Origin: Neoroseomonas terrae
Lineage (GTDB): Bacteria > Pseudomonadota > Alphaproteobacteria > Acetobacterales > Acetobacteraceae
NCBI RefSeq assembly: GCF_018129025.1
Contig: NZ_JAAEDI010000001.1
Location: forward strand, 186,001 to 250,000
DNA: 64,000 nt
Direction: 5' to 3'
Below are positions 8,318 to 20,597 of this stretch, piece by piece; positions within the stretch are counted from its first letter, which is position 1; the number at the start of each line of letters is the position of its first letter. The notes below the pieces were generated by a model. It saw only the letters and a program-made list of their open reading frames with translations. It was not told where the DNA came from and searched no databases. The position numbers and the translations under genes are program-made.

Positions 8318-9604
8318 ATGAGGTTTTCGCTTCCCCTGCTGGCCGGTGCGCTGTTCGCGGCGGTGCCGGCACTCGCCCAGGCGCCGATCCCGGTCGGCCA
8401 CCTGATGGACAATTCGGGCGCAACCTCGGATGTCGGCGTGCCCTACGGCCAGGGGGTGGCCGACACGCTCAACTGGGTGAACCAGACGCGCAACGGCGTC
8501 GCCGGGCGTCGCCTGGCCGTCTCGGGCTTCGACTATGGCTACCAGGCGCCGCGTGCGGTCAGCCAGTATCAGTCCTGGGCGCAGCGCGAGCGCGTCGTCG
8601 CCATTCAGGGCTGGGGCACCGCGGATACCGAGGCGCTGGTCCGCTTCGTCACGCGCGACCGCATTCCCTACATCTCCGGCTCCTACTCCGCCGCGCTGAC
8701 GGATGCAGGTGGCACGTCTCGCCGGCAGGGCGTGGAGCCTGCCCCATTCAACTTCTTCTTCGGCCCGTCCTACTCGGATGCGCTGCGCGGCATGCTGCAA
8801 TGGGCGGCGGATGACTGGCGCGCGCGCGGCCAGCAGGGGCGCCCACGCTACGTGCACATGGGCGCGAACCATCCCTATCCGAACAGCCCGAAGGAGGCCG
8901 GCGAGGCGCTGGCGCGCGAACTGGGCTTCGAGGTGCTGCCGGCGATCCAGTTCGCGCTGACGCCGGGCGACTACACGGCCCAATGCCTTACGCTGAAGAA
9001 CCAGGGGGCGAACTACGCCTATCTGGGCAACACGGCGGGGTCCAACATCTCGGTGCTGCGCGCCTGCCAGACGGTCGGGGTGCAGGTGCAGTTCCTCGGC
9101 AATGTCTGGGGCATGGATGAGAACGCCATGAAGGCCGCCGGCACCGCGGCGAATGGCGTGGTCTTCCCGGTCCGCACCGAAGCCGTCTGGGGCGGCACCG
9201 GCCCGGGGATGGACACGATCCGCGCCATCAGCCGGACCTCGGACCCGAGCGGCAACGCCTACCGCCCCGTGCACTACCTGGCCGGCGCCTGCGCCGCCAT
9301 GCTGATGGTCGAGGCCATGGAGACCGCCGCGGCCAATGGCGGCCAGGTCACCGGCGAGCGCATCCGCGATGGCTTCTACGCCCGCCAGAACTGGGTGCCG
9401 AACGGCTTCCAGGGCGTCTGCACGCCGTCGACCTTCACCGCGGCGGATCACCGCGGGACCATGCGGGTTGCGCTGTACCGCGCGCAGGTGACGGGCAACA
9501 CAGCGCAGGGATCGGTGCAGGAGCTGATGGCAGCCGGCACCATGTCCCTGCAGCCGGTCGCCACCATCGACCTGCCGCGCCGGGCGGATTGGCTCGGCTG
9601 GTGA
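8318..9604 (+). CDS. ABC transporter periplasmic substrate-binding protein (Peripla_BP_6 type)
   Basis: The start is set at the ATG at 8318, because AAGGAGGA at 8302-8309 sits 8 bases upstream and the protein then begins with a clean signal peptide (MRFSLPLLAGALFAAVPALAQ). The 428-residue protein has the two-lobe type I fold typical of liv-like binding proteins: GHLMDNSGATSDVGVPYGQG near the N-terminus, then WGTADTEALVRFVTRDRIPY, and DYTAQCLTLKNQGANYAYLG in the second lobe. Two cysteines (AQCLT, RACQT) may pair. This subunit decides the substrate. The surrounding acyl-CoA genes argue for a carboxylic acid rather than an amino acid, but this is inference. Confidence 0.9.
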   Translation: MRFSLPLLAGALFAAVPALAQAPIPVGHLMDNSGATSDVGVPYGQGVADTLNWVNQTRNGVAGRRLAVSGFDYGYQAPRAVSQYQSWAQRERVVAIQGWGTADTEALVRFVTRDRIPYISGSYSAALTDAGGTSRRQGVEPAPFNFFFGPSYSDALRGMLQWAADDWRARGQQGRPRYVHMGANHPYPNSPKEAGEALARELGFEVLPAIQFALTPGDYTAQCLTLKNQGANYAYLGNTAGSNISVLRACQTVGVQVQFLGNVWGMDENAMKAAGTAANGVVFPVRTEAVWGGTGPGMDTIRAISRTSDPSGNAYRPVHYLAGACAAMLMVEAMETAAANGGQVTGERIRDGFYARQNWVPNGFQGVCTPSTFTAADHRGTMRVALYRAQVTGNTAQGSVQELMAAGTMSLQPVATIDLPRRADWLGW

Positions 9605-10401
9605 TGACGGCGCCGCCCCTCCTCGAGGTCAAGAACATCGAGGTGGTCTACAACGAGGTGATCCTCGTGCTGCGCGGCCTGTCGCTCGCCGTGCCGAAGG
9701 GGCAGATCGTGGCACTTCTCGGCGCCAATGGCGCCGGGAAGTCGACGACCCTGAAGGCCATCTCCGGCCTGCTGCGCAGCGAGGAAGGCGAGGTCACGCG
9801 CGGCGACATCCTGTTCGAGGGCGAGCGCATCAACGGTACCGAACCCGATCGCATCGTCCGCCGCGGCATCTTCCAGGTGATGGAAGGGCGGCGGATCATC
9901 GCCGACATGACCTGCGTCGAGAATCTGCGCCTCGGCGCCTTCACCCGGCGCGATGCGGGGGTGAACCGCGACATCGACATGGTGTTCGACTACTTCCCGC
10001 GGCTGCGGGAGCGGAGCGGCCTCGCCGGCTACCTTTCCGGGGGGGAACAGCAGATGCTGGCGATCGGCCGCGCGCTGATGGCGCGGCCGCGGCTGATCCT
10101 GATGGACGAGCCTTCCATGGGTCTGTCGCCGCTGCTGGTGAAGGAGGTCTTCGGCATCATCCGCCAGCTCAACAGCGACCTCGGCATCACCATCCTGCTG
10201 GTCGAGCAGAACGCGCGGATGGCGCTGTCCGTCGCGACCTATGGCTACATCATGGAGCAGGGCAAGGTCGTCCTGGATGGCGATGCGGCGGCCCTGGCGG
10301 AGAACGAGGACGTCAAGGAGTTCTACCTCGGTGGCCACGGCGCCGACCGGAAATCCTTCCGAAACCTCAAATCCTACAAGCGGCGGAAGCGCTGGCTGTG
10401 A
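9604..10401 (+). CDS. livF: ABC transporter ATP-binding protein, LivF type
   Basis: The start is the ATG at 9604, which overlaps the stop of the binding-protein gene (TGATG). Upstream in-frame TTG and GTG codons are less likely. The 265-residue protein shows Walker A GANGAGKSTT, signature YLSGGEQQMLAIGRALM, Walker B LILMDEPSMGLSP, and LLVEQNARMAL, all typical of LivF. The C-terminus is extended with a basic tail (KSFRNLKSYKRRKRW). It overlaps the following acyl-CoA synthetase by 4 bases (GTGA). It completes the importer with LivG, LivH, LivM and the binding protein. Confidence 0.94.
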   Translation: MTAPPLLEVKNIEVVYNEVILVLRGLSLAVPKGQIVALLGANGAGKSTTLKAISGLLRSEEGEVTRGDILFEGERINGTEPDRIVRRGIFQVMEGRRIIADMTCVENLRLGAFTRRDAGVNRDIDMVFDYFPRLRERSGLAGYLSGGEQQMLAIGRALMARPRLILMDEPSMGLSPLLVKEVFGIIRQLNSDLGITILLVEQNARMALSVATYGYIMEQGKVVLDGDAAALAENEDVKEFYLGGHGADRKSFRNLKSYKRRKRWL

Positions 10402-12050
10402 CCGGCACGGCGCTGCTGCCCGCCGCGGAGTCCTACGAGGAACTGGTCGCCCGGTTCCGCTGGCGCATTCCGCCCGCCTTCAACATCGCCGAGGCATGCT
10501 GCGACCGCTGGGCCGACGGCAGCGGCCGCGTGGCGGTGGTCCATGTCCGGCCGAACGGGCCGCCGGAGCGGATCACTTTCGACGCGCTGCGCAGCAGTTC
10601 CGCCCGGGTCGCCCATGTGCTGAAGGCGCAGGGGGTGGGGCGCGGCGATCGCGTCGCCGTGCTGCTGGCCCAGGGCCCGGAGGCGGCGATCGCGCATCTC
10701 GCCATCTACCGGATCGGCGCCATCGCGGTGCCGCTGTTCCAGTTGTTCGGGCCGGATGCCCTGGAGTTCCGGCTGCGCGATTGCGGTGCCTGCGCCGTTG
10801 TCACGGATGATGTCGGCCTGGCGAAACTCGACGGTGTGCGGGATCGGCTCGGCGATCTGCGCGTCATCCTGAATGCGGACGGAGCCCGGCCTGGCGTGCT
10901 GTCCCTGTGGGAGGAAGCCGGGCGGGCGCGGGACGATGTGCCGCCCCTGGCGACGGCGGCGGATGACCCGGCACTGATCATCTACACCTCCGGCACCACG
11001 GGATCTCCCAAGGGGGCGTTGCTGGCGCACCGGGTGCTGCTGGGCCACCTGCCCGGCGTCGAGATGCCGCAGGAACTGTTTCCGCACCCTGGCGACCTGT
11101 TCTGGACGCCGGCGGATTGGGCGTGGATCGGCGGCCTGCTCGATGTGCTGCTGCCGTCGCTGTATCATGGCGTGCCGGTACTGGCGCACCGCATGGCGAA
11201 GTTCGACCCCGAATACGCCTTCCGCCTGCTGGCGGCGCACGGCGTCCGCAATGCGTTCCTGCCGCCGACGGCCCTGCGGATGATGCGGCAGGTCGCCGAG
11301 CCCGGGCGCTTCGGCCACCACCTGCGCAGCATCGGCAGCGGCGGGGAGACGCTGGGGGCCGAGGCGCTGGAATGGGGCCGCAGCGCCTTCGGCCTGACCA
11401 TCAACGAGTTCTACGGCCAGACCGAATGCAACCTGATCATCGCCAACTGCGCCGGGCTGATGCCGGTCAGGCCGGGGTCGATGGGGCGCGCGGTGCCGGG
11501 GCATCATGTCGCGATCCTTGATGCGGCCGGCCGGCCGCCGGCGGCCGGGGAGCCCGGTGTCATCGCAGTCCGCCGCCCCGATCCCGTGATGTTCCTCGGG
11601 TATTGGAACAATCCCGAGGCGACGGCAGCGAAGTTCAGCGGAGACTGGCTGCTGACGGGCGATACCGGCGTACAGGAGGAGGATGGCAGCTTCCGCTTCA
11701 TCGGCCGTGCCGACGATGTCATCACCTCTGGCGGCTATCGCATCGGCCCGGGCGAGGTGGAGGATTGCCTGATGCGCCACCCATCCGTGGCGATGGCCGC
11801 GGTGATCGGCCTGCCGGACGCGCTGCGCACCGAGGCCGTGACGGCCGTGATCGTGCCGGCGCCCGGGGCAGCGCCGACGCCTGCTTTGGCAGAGGAAATC
11901 CGCGGCTTCGTGCGGCAGCGCCTCGCCGCGCATCTCTATCCGCGCCGTGTTGTCTTCGCCGAGACCCTGCCCATGACCGCCACCGGGAAGGTGATGCGCG
12001 GTACCCTGCGACAGACGCTTGGCAGCGGCGCCGGACCGGCCGATCCTTGA
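10398..12050 (+). CDS. AMP-dependent acyl-CoA synthetase, acetyl/medium-chain type
   Basis: The 550-residue ANL-family enzyme starts at a GTG that overlaps livF by 4 bases. It shows the P-loop IIYTSGTTGSPKGALL, the FYGQTECNLI motif, WLLTGDTGVQEEDGSF, and GRADDVITSGGYRIGPGEVE. The C-terminal catalytic lysine is in MTATGKVMRG. It is closer to the acetyl-CoA/medium-chain synthetases than to the long-chain-type enzyme earlier in the operon, so the operon encodes two activators of different type. With isovaleryl-CoA dehydrogenase directly downstream, isovalerate or another short branched acid is a reasonable candidate substrate. Confidence 0.9.
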   Translation: MTGTALLPAAESYEELVARFRWRIPPAFNIAEACCDRWADGSGRVAVVHVRPNGPPERITFDALRSSSARVAHVLKAQGVGRGDRVAVLLAQGPEAAIAHLAIYRIGAIAVPLFQLFGPDALEFRLRDCGACAVVTDDVGLAKLDGVRDRLGDLRVILNADGARPGVLSLWEEAGRARDDVPPLATAADDPALIIYTSGTTGSPKGALLAHRVLLGHLPGVEMPQELFPHPGDLFWTPADWAWIGGLLDVLLPSLYHGVPVLAHRMAKFDPEYAFRLLAAHGVRNAFLPPTALRMMRQVAEPGRFGHHLRSIGSGGETLGAEALEWGRSAFGLTINEFYGQTECNLIIANCAGLMPVRPGSMGRAVPGHHVAILDAAGRPPAAGEPGVIAVRRPDPVMFLGYWNNPEATAAKFSGDWLLTGDTGVQEEDGSFRFIGRADDVITSGGYRIGPGEVEDCLMRHPSVAMAAVIGLPDALRTEAVTAVIVPAPGAAPTPALAEEIRGFVRQRLAAHLYPRRVVFAETLPMTATGKVMRGTLRQTLGSGAGPADP

Positions 12051-12064
12051 TGGCGAGGTGACCG

Positions 12065-13237
12065 ATGCCGACGAACCAGATCCCGACCCTCGATCTCGAC
12101 CTCGGCGACGAGATCGACATGCTGCGCGACAGCGTCCGGTCCTTCGCCGATGAGCGGATCGCGCCGATCGCCGCGGAGATCGACCGGACGGACGAGTTTC
12201 CGCGCCACCTCTGGCCCGAGATGGGCGCCCTCGGCCTGCATGGCATCACGGTCGAGGACGAGTATGGCGGTTCGAACATGGGCTACGTCGCGCATTGCGT
12301 GGCGATGGAGGAGGTCAGTCGCGCCTCCGCCTCGGTCGGGCTGTCCTATGGCGCGCATTCCAACCTGTGCGTGAACCAGATCCGCCGCTGCGGCACCGAC
12401 GAACAGAAGCGGCGCTATTTGCCGAAACTTGTGTCCGGGGAGCATCTCGGCGCCCTGGCGATGAGCGAGCCGGGCGCGGGTTCGGATGTGGTCAGCATGA
12501 AGCTGCGGGCGGAGAAGCGGGGCGACCGGTACGTGCTGAACGGCACGAAGATGTGGATCACCAACGCGCATTACGCGGAGACGATGGTGGTCTATGCCAA
12601 GACCGACCCGGCGGCAGGTCCGAAGGGGATCACGGCCTTCATCGTCGAGCGCGGCTTCAAGGGATTCCGGCCGGCGCAGAAGCTCGACAAGCTCGGCATG
12701 CGCGGGTCGCCCACCAGCGAGCTGGTGTTCGAGGATTGCGAAGTGCCGGCGGAGAACGTGCTGGGAGAGGTCGGCGGCGGCGTTCGCGTGCTGATGTCGG
12801 GGCTGGACTATGAACGCGCCGTGCTGGCGGCGGGACCGCTCGGGATCATGCAGGCGTGCCTCGACCTGGTCGTGCCCTATGTCCATGAACGCAAGCAGTT
12901 CGGCCAGCCGATCGGCGAGTTCCAGCTGATCCAGGCGAAGCTCGCCGACATGTACACGCAGCTCAGCGCATGCCGCGCCTATGTCTATGCCGTGGCGCGC
13001 GCCTGCGACCATGGACGCACCAGCCGCAAGGACGCTGCCGGCGCCATCCTGTTCGCGGCGGAGGCCGCGACGAAGGCGTCGCTGGATGCGATCCAGATTC
13101 TGGGCGGCAACGGCTACATCAACGACAACGCAACGGGGCGGCTGCTGCGCGATGCCAAGCTGTATGAGATCGGGGCCGGCACGAGCGAGATCCGGCGCAT
13201 GCTGATCGGCCGGGAATTGTTCAAGGAGACGGCGTGA
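12065..13237 (+). CDS. ivd: Isovaleryl-CoA dehydrogenase
   Basis: The 390-residue acyl-CoA dehydrogenase resembles isovaleryl-CoA dehydrogenase closely: [55 protein letters not shown] with the expected catalytic glutamate in [26 protein letters not shown], and [19 protein letters not shown] followed by [12 protein letters not shown]. In this subfamily the base sits in this internal position rather than near the C-terminus as in medium-chain enzymes. It oxidises isovaleryl-CoA to 3-methylcrotonyl-CoA with FAD, the substrate of the carboxylase encoded immediately after it (4-base overlap). Confidence 0.95.
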   Translation: MPTNQIPTLDLDLGDEIDMLRDSVRSFADERIAPIAAEIDRTDEFPRHLWPEMGALGLHGITVEDEYGGSNMGYVAHCVAMEEVSRASASVGLSYGAHSNLCVNQIRRCGTDEQKRRYLPKLVSGEHLGALAMSEPGAGSDVVSMKLRAEKRGDRYVLNGTKMWITNAHYAETMVVYAKTDPAAGPKGITAFIVERGFKGFRPAQKLDKLGMRGSPTSELVFEDCEVPAENVLGEVGGGVRVLMSGLDYERAVLAAGPLGIMQACLDLVVPYVHERKQFGQPIGEFQLIQAKLADMYTQLSACRAYVYAVARACDHGRTSRKDAAGAILFAAEAATKASLDAIQILGGNGYINDNATGRLLRDAKLYEIGAGTSEIRRMLIGRELFKETA

Positions 13238-14843
13238 GCCACGTCCTTTCCTCCTCCGTCGATACGCGCAGCGAGGCCTTCCGTGCCAATGCCGCGACGA
13301 TGCGCGGTCTGCTGGACACGCTGTCGGCGCGAAGTGCCGAGGCCGGCGCGGGTGGCCCCGCAGCGGCGCGCGAGAAGCATGTCGCGCGCGGCAAGCTGCT
13401 ACCGCGGCAGCGCGTGGAGAGATTGCTCGATCGCGGTTCGCCGTTCCTCGAGCTGTCGCCGCTCGCCGCGTATGGCATGTATGGCCGGGAGGTGCCCGGC
13501 GCCGGGATGATCACGGGGATCGGGCGCGTTGCGGGCCGCGAATGCGTCATCGTCGCCAATGATGCGACGGTGAAGGGCGGGACCTACTACCCGATTACCG
13601 TGAAGAAGCATCTGCGCGCGCAGGAGATCGCGGCGCAGAACCGGCTGCCCTGCATCTACCTGGTCGATTCCGGCGGCGCGAACCTGCCGAACCAGGACGA
13701 GATCTTCCCAGACCGCGAGCATTTCGGCCGCATCTTCTTCAACCAGGCTCGGTTGTCCGCTGCCGGCATTCCGCAGATCGCCGCCGTCATGGGGTCGTGC
13801 ACCGCGGGTGGCGCCTATGTCCCGGCGATGTGCGACGAGGCGGTGATCGTGCGGGAGCAGGGGACGATCTTCCTGGCCGGCCCGCCGCTGGTGAAGGCCG
13901 CGACGGGGGAAGTGGTCAGCGCCGAGGATCTCGGCGGCGCCGATGTGCATACGCGGCTGTCCGGCGTTGCCGACCATTTCGCCGTGGACGACATGCATGC
14001 GCTGGGGCTGGTGCGGCGCATCGTGGACAATCTCGGCGCCACGCAGCGAGCGGCGCTGCCTGCGCGGACGCCAGTGCCGCCGCGCTACGATCCGGCGGAA
14101 CTGCACGGCATCGTGCCGCCCGACCTCCGCACGCCCGTCGAGGCGCGGGAGATCATCGCGCGCATCGTCGATGGATCGGAACTGGACGAGTTCAAGCATC
14201 GGTACGGTGCGACGCTCGTCTGCGGCTTCGCGCGCATTTGGGGCATGCCGGTCGGCATCCTGGCGAATAACGGCATCCTGTTTTCGGAATCCGCACAGAA
14301 GGGCGCGCATTTCGTCGAGCTCTGCTGCCAGCGTGGCATCCCGCTGCTGTTCCTGCAGAACATCGCCGGCTTCATGGTGGGCCGGAAATACGAGGCCGGC
14401 GGCATCGCGAAGGATGGCGCGAAGCTCGTCACCGCCGTGGCCTGCGCCAATGTGCCGAAGTTCACCGTCATCACCGGCGGTTCCTTCGGCGCCGGCAATT
14501 ACGGGATGTGCGGGCGCGCCTATTCCCCGCGCTTCCTGTTCACCTGGCCCAACTCCCGCATCTCGGTGATGGGCGGGGAGCAGGCGGCGAGTGTGCTGGC
14601 CACTCTCCGCCGCGACAACATCGAGGCGCGCGGCGAGAGCTGGAGCGCGGAGGCGGAAGATGCCTTCAAGGCGCCGATCCGCGAGAAGTATGAGCGCGAG
14701 GGCGACCCGTACTACGCCACGGCGCGGTTGTGGGATGACGGCATCATCGACCCGGCCGACACTCGCGACGTGCTGGGCTTGGCGATGGCCGCCGCGCTGA
14801 ACGCACCGATCGAGGAGACACGCTTCGGCGTGTTCCGCATGTG

Positions 14844-14844
<1 letters not shown>
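13234..14844 (+). CDS. mccB: 3-methylcrotonyl-CoA carboxylase, carboxyltransferase (beta) subunit
   Basis: The 536-residue protein belongs to the acyl-CoA carboxyltransferase family and matches the methylcrotonyl-CoA branch. Visible motifs are [88 protein letters not shown] and [20 protein letters not shown]. It starts at a GTG overlapping the ivd stop by 4 bases and overlaps the biotin subunit gene downstream. A geranyl-CoA carboxylase subunit is a less likely alternative, because the adjacent dehydrogenase is isovaleryl-type. Confidence 0.94.
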
Positions 14845-16829
<1,985 letters not shown>

Positions 16830-17292
16830 TCGGGTGGCGCAGCAGCAGCCCAGCGCGGCGGAAGGCGCAGCCGAGATGGATTGCCGCCGGCAGCGCCGCA
16901 TAGGCGGCCTGCAGCGGCAGCAGGCGGAGCAGGGCGGCCAGCGCTTCGCTGCGTACGCCGCGCTGCGCCAGGGCGCAGGCGAGGAGGAGCGCAGCTTCCT
17001 GCGGTGCCACACGCTGGCAGAAGGGGCAGCCTGCGGCGATGGGGGCGGCGCGCAGCAGCGCATCCAGCGGTGGCGCAGCGGGGCCGGCGTCTTCCGTCGC
17101 GAGGATCATCCTGGCGGCGAACAGCGGTGGCTGGCCGGCCCGCGCGGCGCCGTACCAGGCGCGGATCGCGTCCAGCAGGAGCTTCTCCTGAGGTGGCAGG
17201 TCATCCGCCACGGTGCCGGCCCAGGGCCAGTCCGGGAGTCCGCTGATCGCCATGCAGAATCCTCTCACTGCGAGCGGCAAGACTAGGGTAAG

Positions 17293-17307
17293 TGAGAATG
17301 ATTCGCA
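17293..17307 (-). promoter_or_regulatory. Candidate Fur (iron) box
   Basis: TGAGAATGATTCGCA is a 7-1-7 inverted repeat with one mismatch (ideal right arm ATTCTCA) and resembles the core of Fur operators. It lies just upstream of the minus-strand small gene starting at 17253. It is in one of the few AT-richer patches of the window. No binding evidence is available. Confidence 0.45.
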
Positions 17308-17360
17308 ATAACTCTATCGTTAGCGCAGGATCCGGGGGCGTCGCGGCGGGCGAACCGGGC

Positions 17361-20300
17361 CTAATGGAAGTCGCGGCTGGGGGGCAGGCGCAGCCGCTGG
17401 CTGCCCGGATTGGGCCGAAGGACCTCATCCGCATGGGCCATGGCACTGTTCCAGCGCGCTTCGTCCAGGTGATGCAGCCCATCCAACAGGTCGGATCGGT
17501 CGACCAGCCGCCGGACCATGAGGTGGATGATCGGGACGGTTTCGGTCTCGACGCGCTCGACCGTTCCCTCGGCGAGCACCAGCCGGGCGGCGACGACCGC
17601 GGCGCGGAACCGTTCCGCGAGGTCCGGATAGACGACCAGGTTGGCGACGCCGTGCTCGTCCTCGACCGTGAAGAAGACGACGCCCTTGGCGCTGCCGGGG
17701 CGCTGGCGGACCAGCACCAGACCGGGCAGGCAGAGCCGCTGCCCCTGCCTGGCCTTGCCCAGCCTGCGCGTATCCGCGAGCCCCAGCGCATCCAGTTGCG
17801 GGCGCAGCAGCCGCAAGGGATGGGCGCGCAGCGTCAGCCCGGTGCCGGCGTAGTCGAGCACCGTCTGCTCCCCCGCCGTGGCGCGGGGTAGCCGCGGGGC
17901 GGCCTCGCGCCCCTCGGCGGCGGCGAGCGGGGGCGCGGGTGCGGACAGTGCCGCGGCATCCCACAGCGCCGCGCGGCGGTTGCGACCGAGGCCACGGAAG
18001 GCATCGGCGCGCGCCAGGGCTTCCAGCGCATCGCGTCCCGGCCGCGCGCGCTGTGCGACATCCGCGATGGAGGCGAAGGGTGTCTCGGAACGGGCATCGA
18101 TGATGCGGTTGACCTCATCCGCGCCCAGGCCGGAGACCTGGCGAAGACCCAGCCGCAGGGCGAAGCCCTCGGCGCTTCCCGGGTCCGGTTCCAACGTGCA
18201 GTCCCATACGCTCGCGGTCACGTCGACCGGCCGGACCGCGACGCCATGCGCCTGCGCATCCCGCACGATCTGCGCGGGCGCGTAGAACCCCATGGGCTGG
18301 CTGTTCAGCAGTGCGCAGGCGAAGATCGTGGGGTGGTGACACTTCAGCCAGGCGCTCGCATAGACGAGCAGGGCGAAGGATACGGCGTGGCTTTCCGGAA
18401 AGCCGTACTTGCCGAAGCCCTCGATCTGACTGAAGCACTTCTCGGCGAAGTCCTGCGGATAGCCGCGGCCGACCATGCGCGAGACGAAGGTCTTCTGGAA
18501 GCGGGAGACCTCGCCTTCGTTGCGGAAGGTCGCCATCGCCCGGCGCAGCGCATCGGCTTCGGCCGGCGTGAAATCAGCGGCCGCGATGGCGATCTTCATC
18601 GCCTGTTCCTGGAACAGCGGCACGCCGTAGGTGTCCTGGAGGATTTCCTTCAGCTCGTCGGGATTGTCCGGCGGTCCGGGAATGTCGCAGGGTTCCAGAC
18701 CGTCGCGGCGCCGGAGATAGGGATGCACCATGTCGCCCTGGATCGGGCCCGGGCGGACGATCGCGACCTCCACCACCAGGTCATAGAATTTGCGCGGCTT
18801 CAGCCGCGGCAGCATGTTCATCTGCGCGCGGCTTTCCACCTGGAAGACGCCAACGGCATCGGCGTGGCAGAGCATGTCGTAGACGCGCGGATCGCGTGCC
18901 GTCATGTCCCGCAGCCCGACCGTCCTGCCGTGGTGCTCCCGGATCAGGTCGAAGCCGCGCCGCAGGCAGGACAGCATGCCGAGGCCGAGCACATCCACCT
19001 TCAGCATCTTCAGCGCTTCGATGTCGTCCTTGTCCCATTCGAGAGTCGTGCGGTTCTCCATCGCGGCGTTGGAGACGACGGCGAGTTCGATCAACGGTCC
19101 TTCCGTGATGACGAAGCCCCCGACATGGGTGGAGAGATGGCGGGGGAATTCCAGGATCTCATCCGCAAGTTCCAGCGCCAGGGCGAGGCGTCGGTCGCCG
19201 GCGATGTCCAGCCCTTCCTCCGTTGCGATATCCGTCATGCCGCGATCGCCATGCGGGCCCCAGACGGATTTCGCGAGGCCGGCGGTGACGTCCTCGGTCA
19301 GCCCCAGCGCCTTGCCCACCTCCCGGATCGCGCTGCGTGGCCGGTAGCGTGCGAGGGTCGCGCAGATCGCCGCGCGCTTGCGGCCATAGCGTTCGTAGAT
19401 GTGCTGGATCACTTCCTCGCGTCGCTCATGCTCGAAATCGACGTCGATGTCGGGCGGCTCGTTGCGTGCGCTGGACAGGAAGCGGGCAAAGAGCAGGTTG
19501 TGCTTCTCGACATCCGCCGCGGTGATCTTGAGTACGAAGCAGACCGCGGAGTTCGCGGCCGAACCGCGCCCCTGGTACAGGATGCCCTTGCTCCCCGCGA
19601 AGCGGACGATCTCATGCACCGTGAGGAAGTAGGGCGCGTATTCAAGCTCGGCGATCAGCTCGAGTTCGGCGCGGAGCAGTCGGCGCAGCTTCTCGCTCGG
19701 CCCGCGCGGCCATCGTTCGCGGTCAGCGATAGCCTCCGTGATGCGCGCCTCCAGCGTCTCCTGCGCGGTGCGGCCGACATCGAGCACTTCCTTGGGATAC
19801 TGGTAGCGAAGCTGGTCGAGTTTGAAGTGGCAGGCGGCCATCACGCGCTGCGTGCTGGTCACAGCCTCCTCATGTCCCTGGAACAGCCGCAGCATCTCGG
19901 CGGGCGATTTCAGGTGCGCCTCCGCATTCGCATCCGCCGCGAAGCCCAGCGCATCGACCGTGGTGCGCAGCCGGATCGCGGTGAGCACATCGGCAAGCCG
20001 CCGCCGCTCCGGCGCGTGATAGCGTGCCCCGCCCGCAGCCAGCAGCGGGATGCCCAGCCGCGCCAACGCATCCAGCCGCTGGCGATCATCCCCACGATAG
20101 CGATGCGCCACGGCACAGAACAGCGGCAAAGCGAGGTGGCGCCGCAGCGCCTCCGCGTCGGCGCGCAGCCGCCCGGCGAAACCCGGACCGATGTCGTCGG
20201 GCGAGATCATCGCCATGACGCTGCCTTGCGCATGCTCGATCAGCGCCGCGCGATCGATGTGGCATTCGCCCTTCGGCGCCGCCATCCGACCTTCCGACAA

Positions 20301-20597
20301 AAGCCGCGTCAGCCGCCCCCAGGCTGTGAGATCCGTCGGCCAGGCGAGGTACTCGCAGCCATCCGTCAGGCAGAGGCGCACACCTGCCAGGAAGGGGAAG
20401 CCCTTGGTCCCGTCTGTCTCTCCATCGGCTTTCGCTGCGACGAAGGCGCGAACGACGCCGGCGAAGGAATTGCGATCCGCCACCCCGATCGCGGCGTGGC
20501 CAAGCATTTTCGCCGTCGCGACCAGCTCATGCGGATGCGACGCCCCTTCCAGAAAGGAAAAGTTCGTCAGGGCGCCGAGTTCGGCAAAGACGGTCAC
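17361..20597 (-). CDS. dnaE2: Error-prone DNA polymerase III alpha subunit DnaE2 (ImuC)
   Basis: The protein is 1078 residues when started at the GTG at 20597, which overlaps the imuB stop by 4 bases (GTGA). This puts the family start VFAELGALTNFSFLEGASHP at residue 3. The frame is open further upstream, but that part lies wholly in imuB. An N-terminal PHP domain is followed by the polymerase core, with PDIDVDFEHERREEVIQ holding the catalytic aspartates, then LVVEVAIVRPGPIQGDMVHP and a C-terminal OB-fold. It performs error-prone translesion synthesis with ImuA and ImuB after DNA damage. It is the last gene of the SOS cassette, whose LexA box lies ahead of imuA. Confidence 0.95.
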   Translation of the reverse strand: MTVFAELGALTNFSFLEGASHPHELVATAKMLGHAAIGVADRNSFAGVVRAFVAAKADGETDGTKGFPFLAGVRLCLTDGCEYLAWPTDLTAWGRLTRLLSEGRMAAPKGECHIDRAALIEHAQGSVMAMISPDDIGPGFAGRLRADAEALRRHLALPLFCAVAHRYRGDDRQRLDALARLGIPLLAAGGARYHAPERRRLADVLTAIRLRTTVDALGFAADANAEAHLKSPAEMLRLFQGHEEAVTSTQRVMAACHFKLDQLRYQYPKEVLDVGRTAQETLEARITEAIADRERWPRGPSEKLRRLLRAELELIAELEYAPYFLTVHEIVRFAGSKGILYQGRGSAANSAVCFVLKITAADVEKHNLLFARFLSSARNEPPDIDVDFEHERREEVIQHIYERYGRKRAAICATLARYRPRSAIREVGKALGLTEDVTAGLAKSVWGPHGDRGMTDIATEEGLDIAGDRRLALALELADEILEFPRHLSTHVGGFVITEGPLIELAVVSNAAMENRTTLEWDKDDIEALKMLKVDVLGLGMLSCLRRGFDLIREHHGRTVGLRDMTARDPRVYDMLCHADAVGVFQVESRAQMNMLPRLKPRKFYDLVVEVAIVRPGPIQGDMVHPYLRRRDGLEPCDIPGPPDNPDELKEILQDTYGVPLFQEQAMKIAIAAADFTPAEADALRRAMATFRNEGEVSRFQKTFVSRMVGRGYPQDFAEKCFSQIEGFGKYGFPESHAVSFALLVYASAWLKCHHPTIFACALLNSQPMGFYAPAQIVRDAQAHGVAVRPVDVTASVWDCTLEPDPGSAEGFALRLGLRQVSGLGADEVNRIIDARSETPFASIADVAQRARPGRDALEALARADAFRGLGRNRRAALWDAAALSAPAPPLAAAEGREAAPRLPRATAGEQTVLDYAGTGLTLRAHPLRLLRPQLDALGLADTRRLGKARQGQRLCLPGLVLVRQRPGSAKGVVFFTVEDEHGVANLVVYPDLAERFRAAVVAARLVLAEGTVERVETETVPIIHLMVRRLVDRSDLLDGLHHLDEARWNSAMAHADEVLRPNPGSQRLRLPPSRDFH

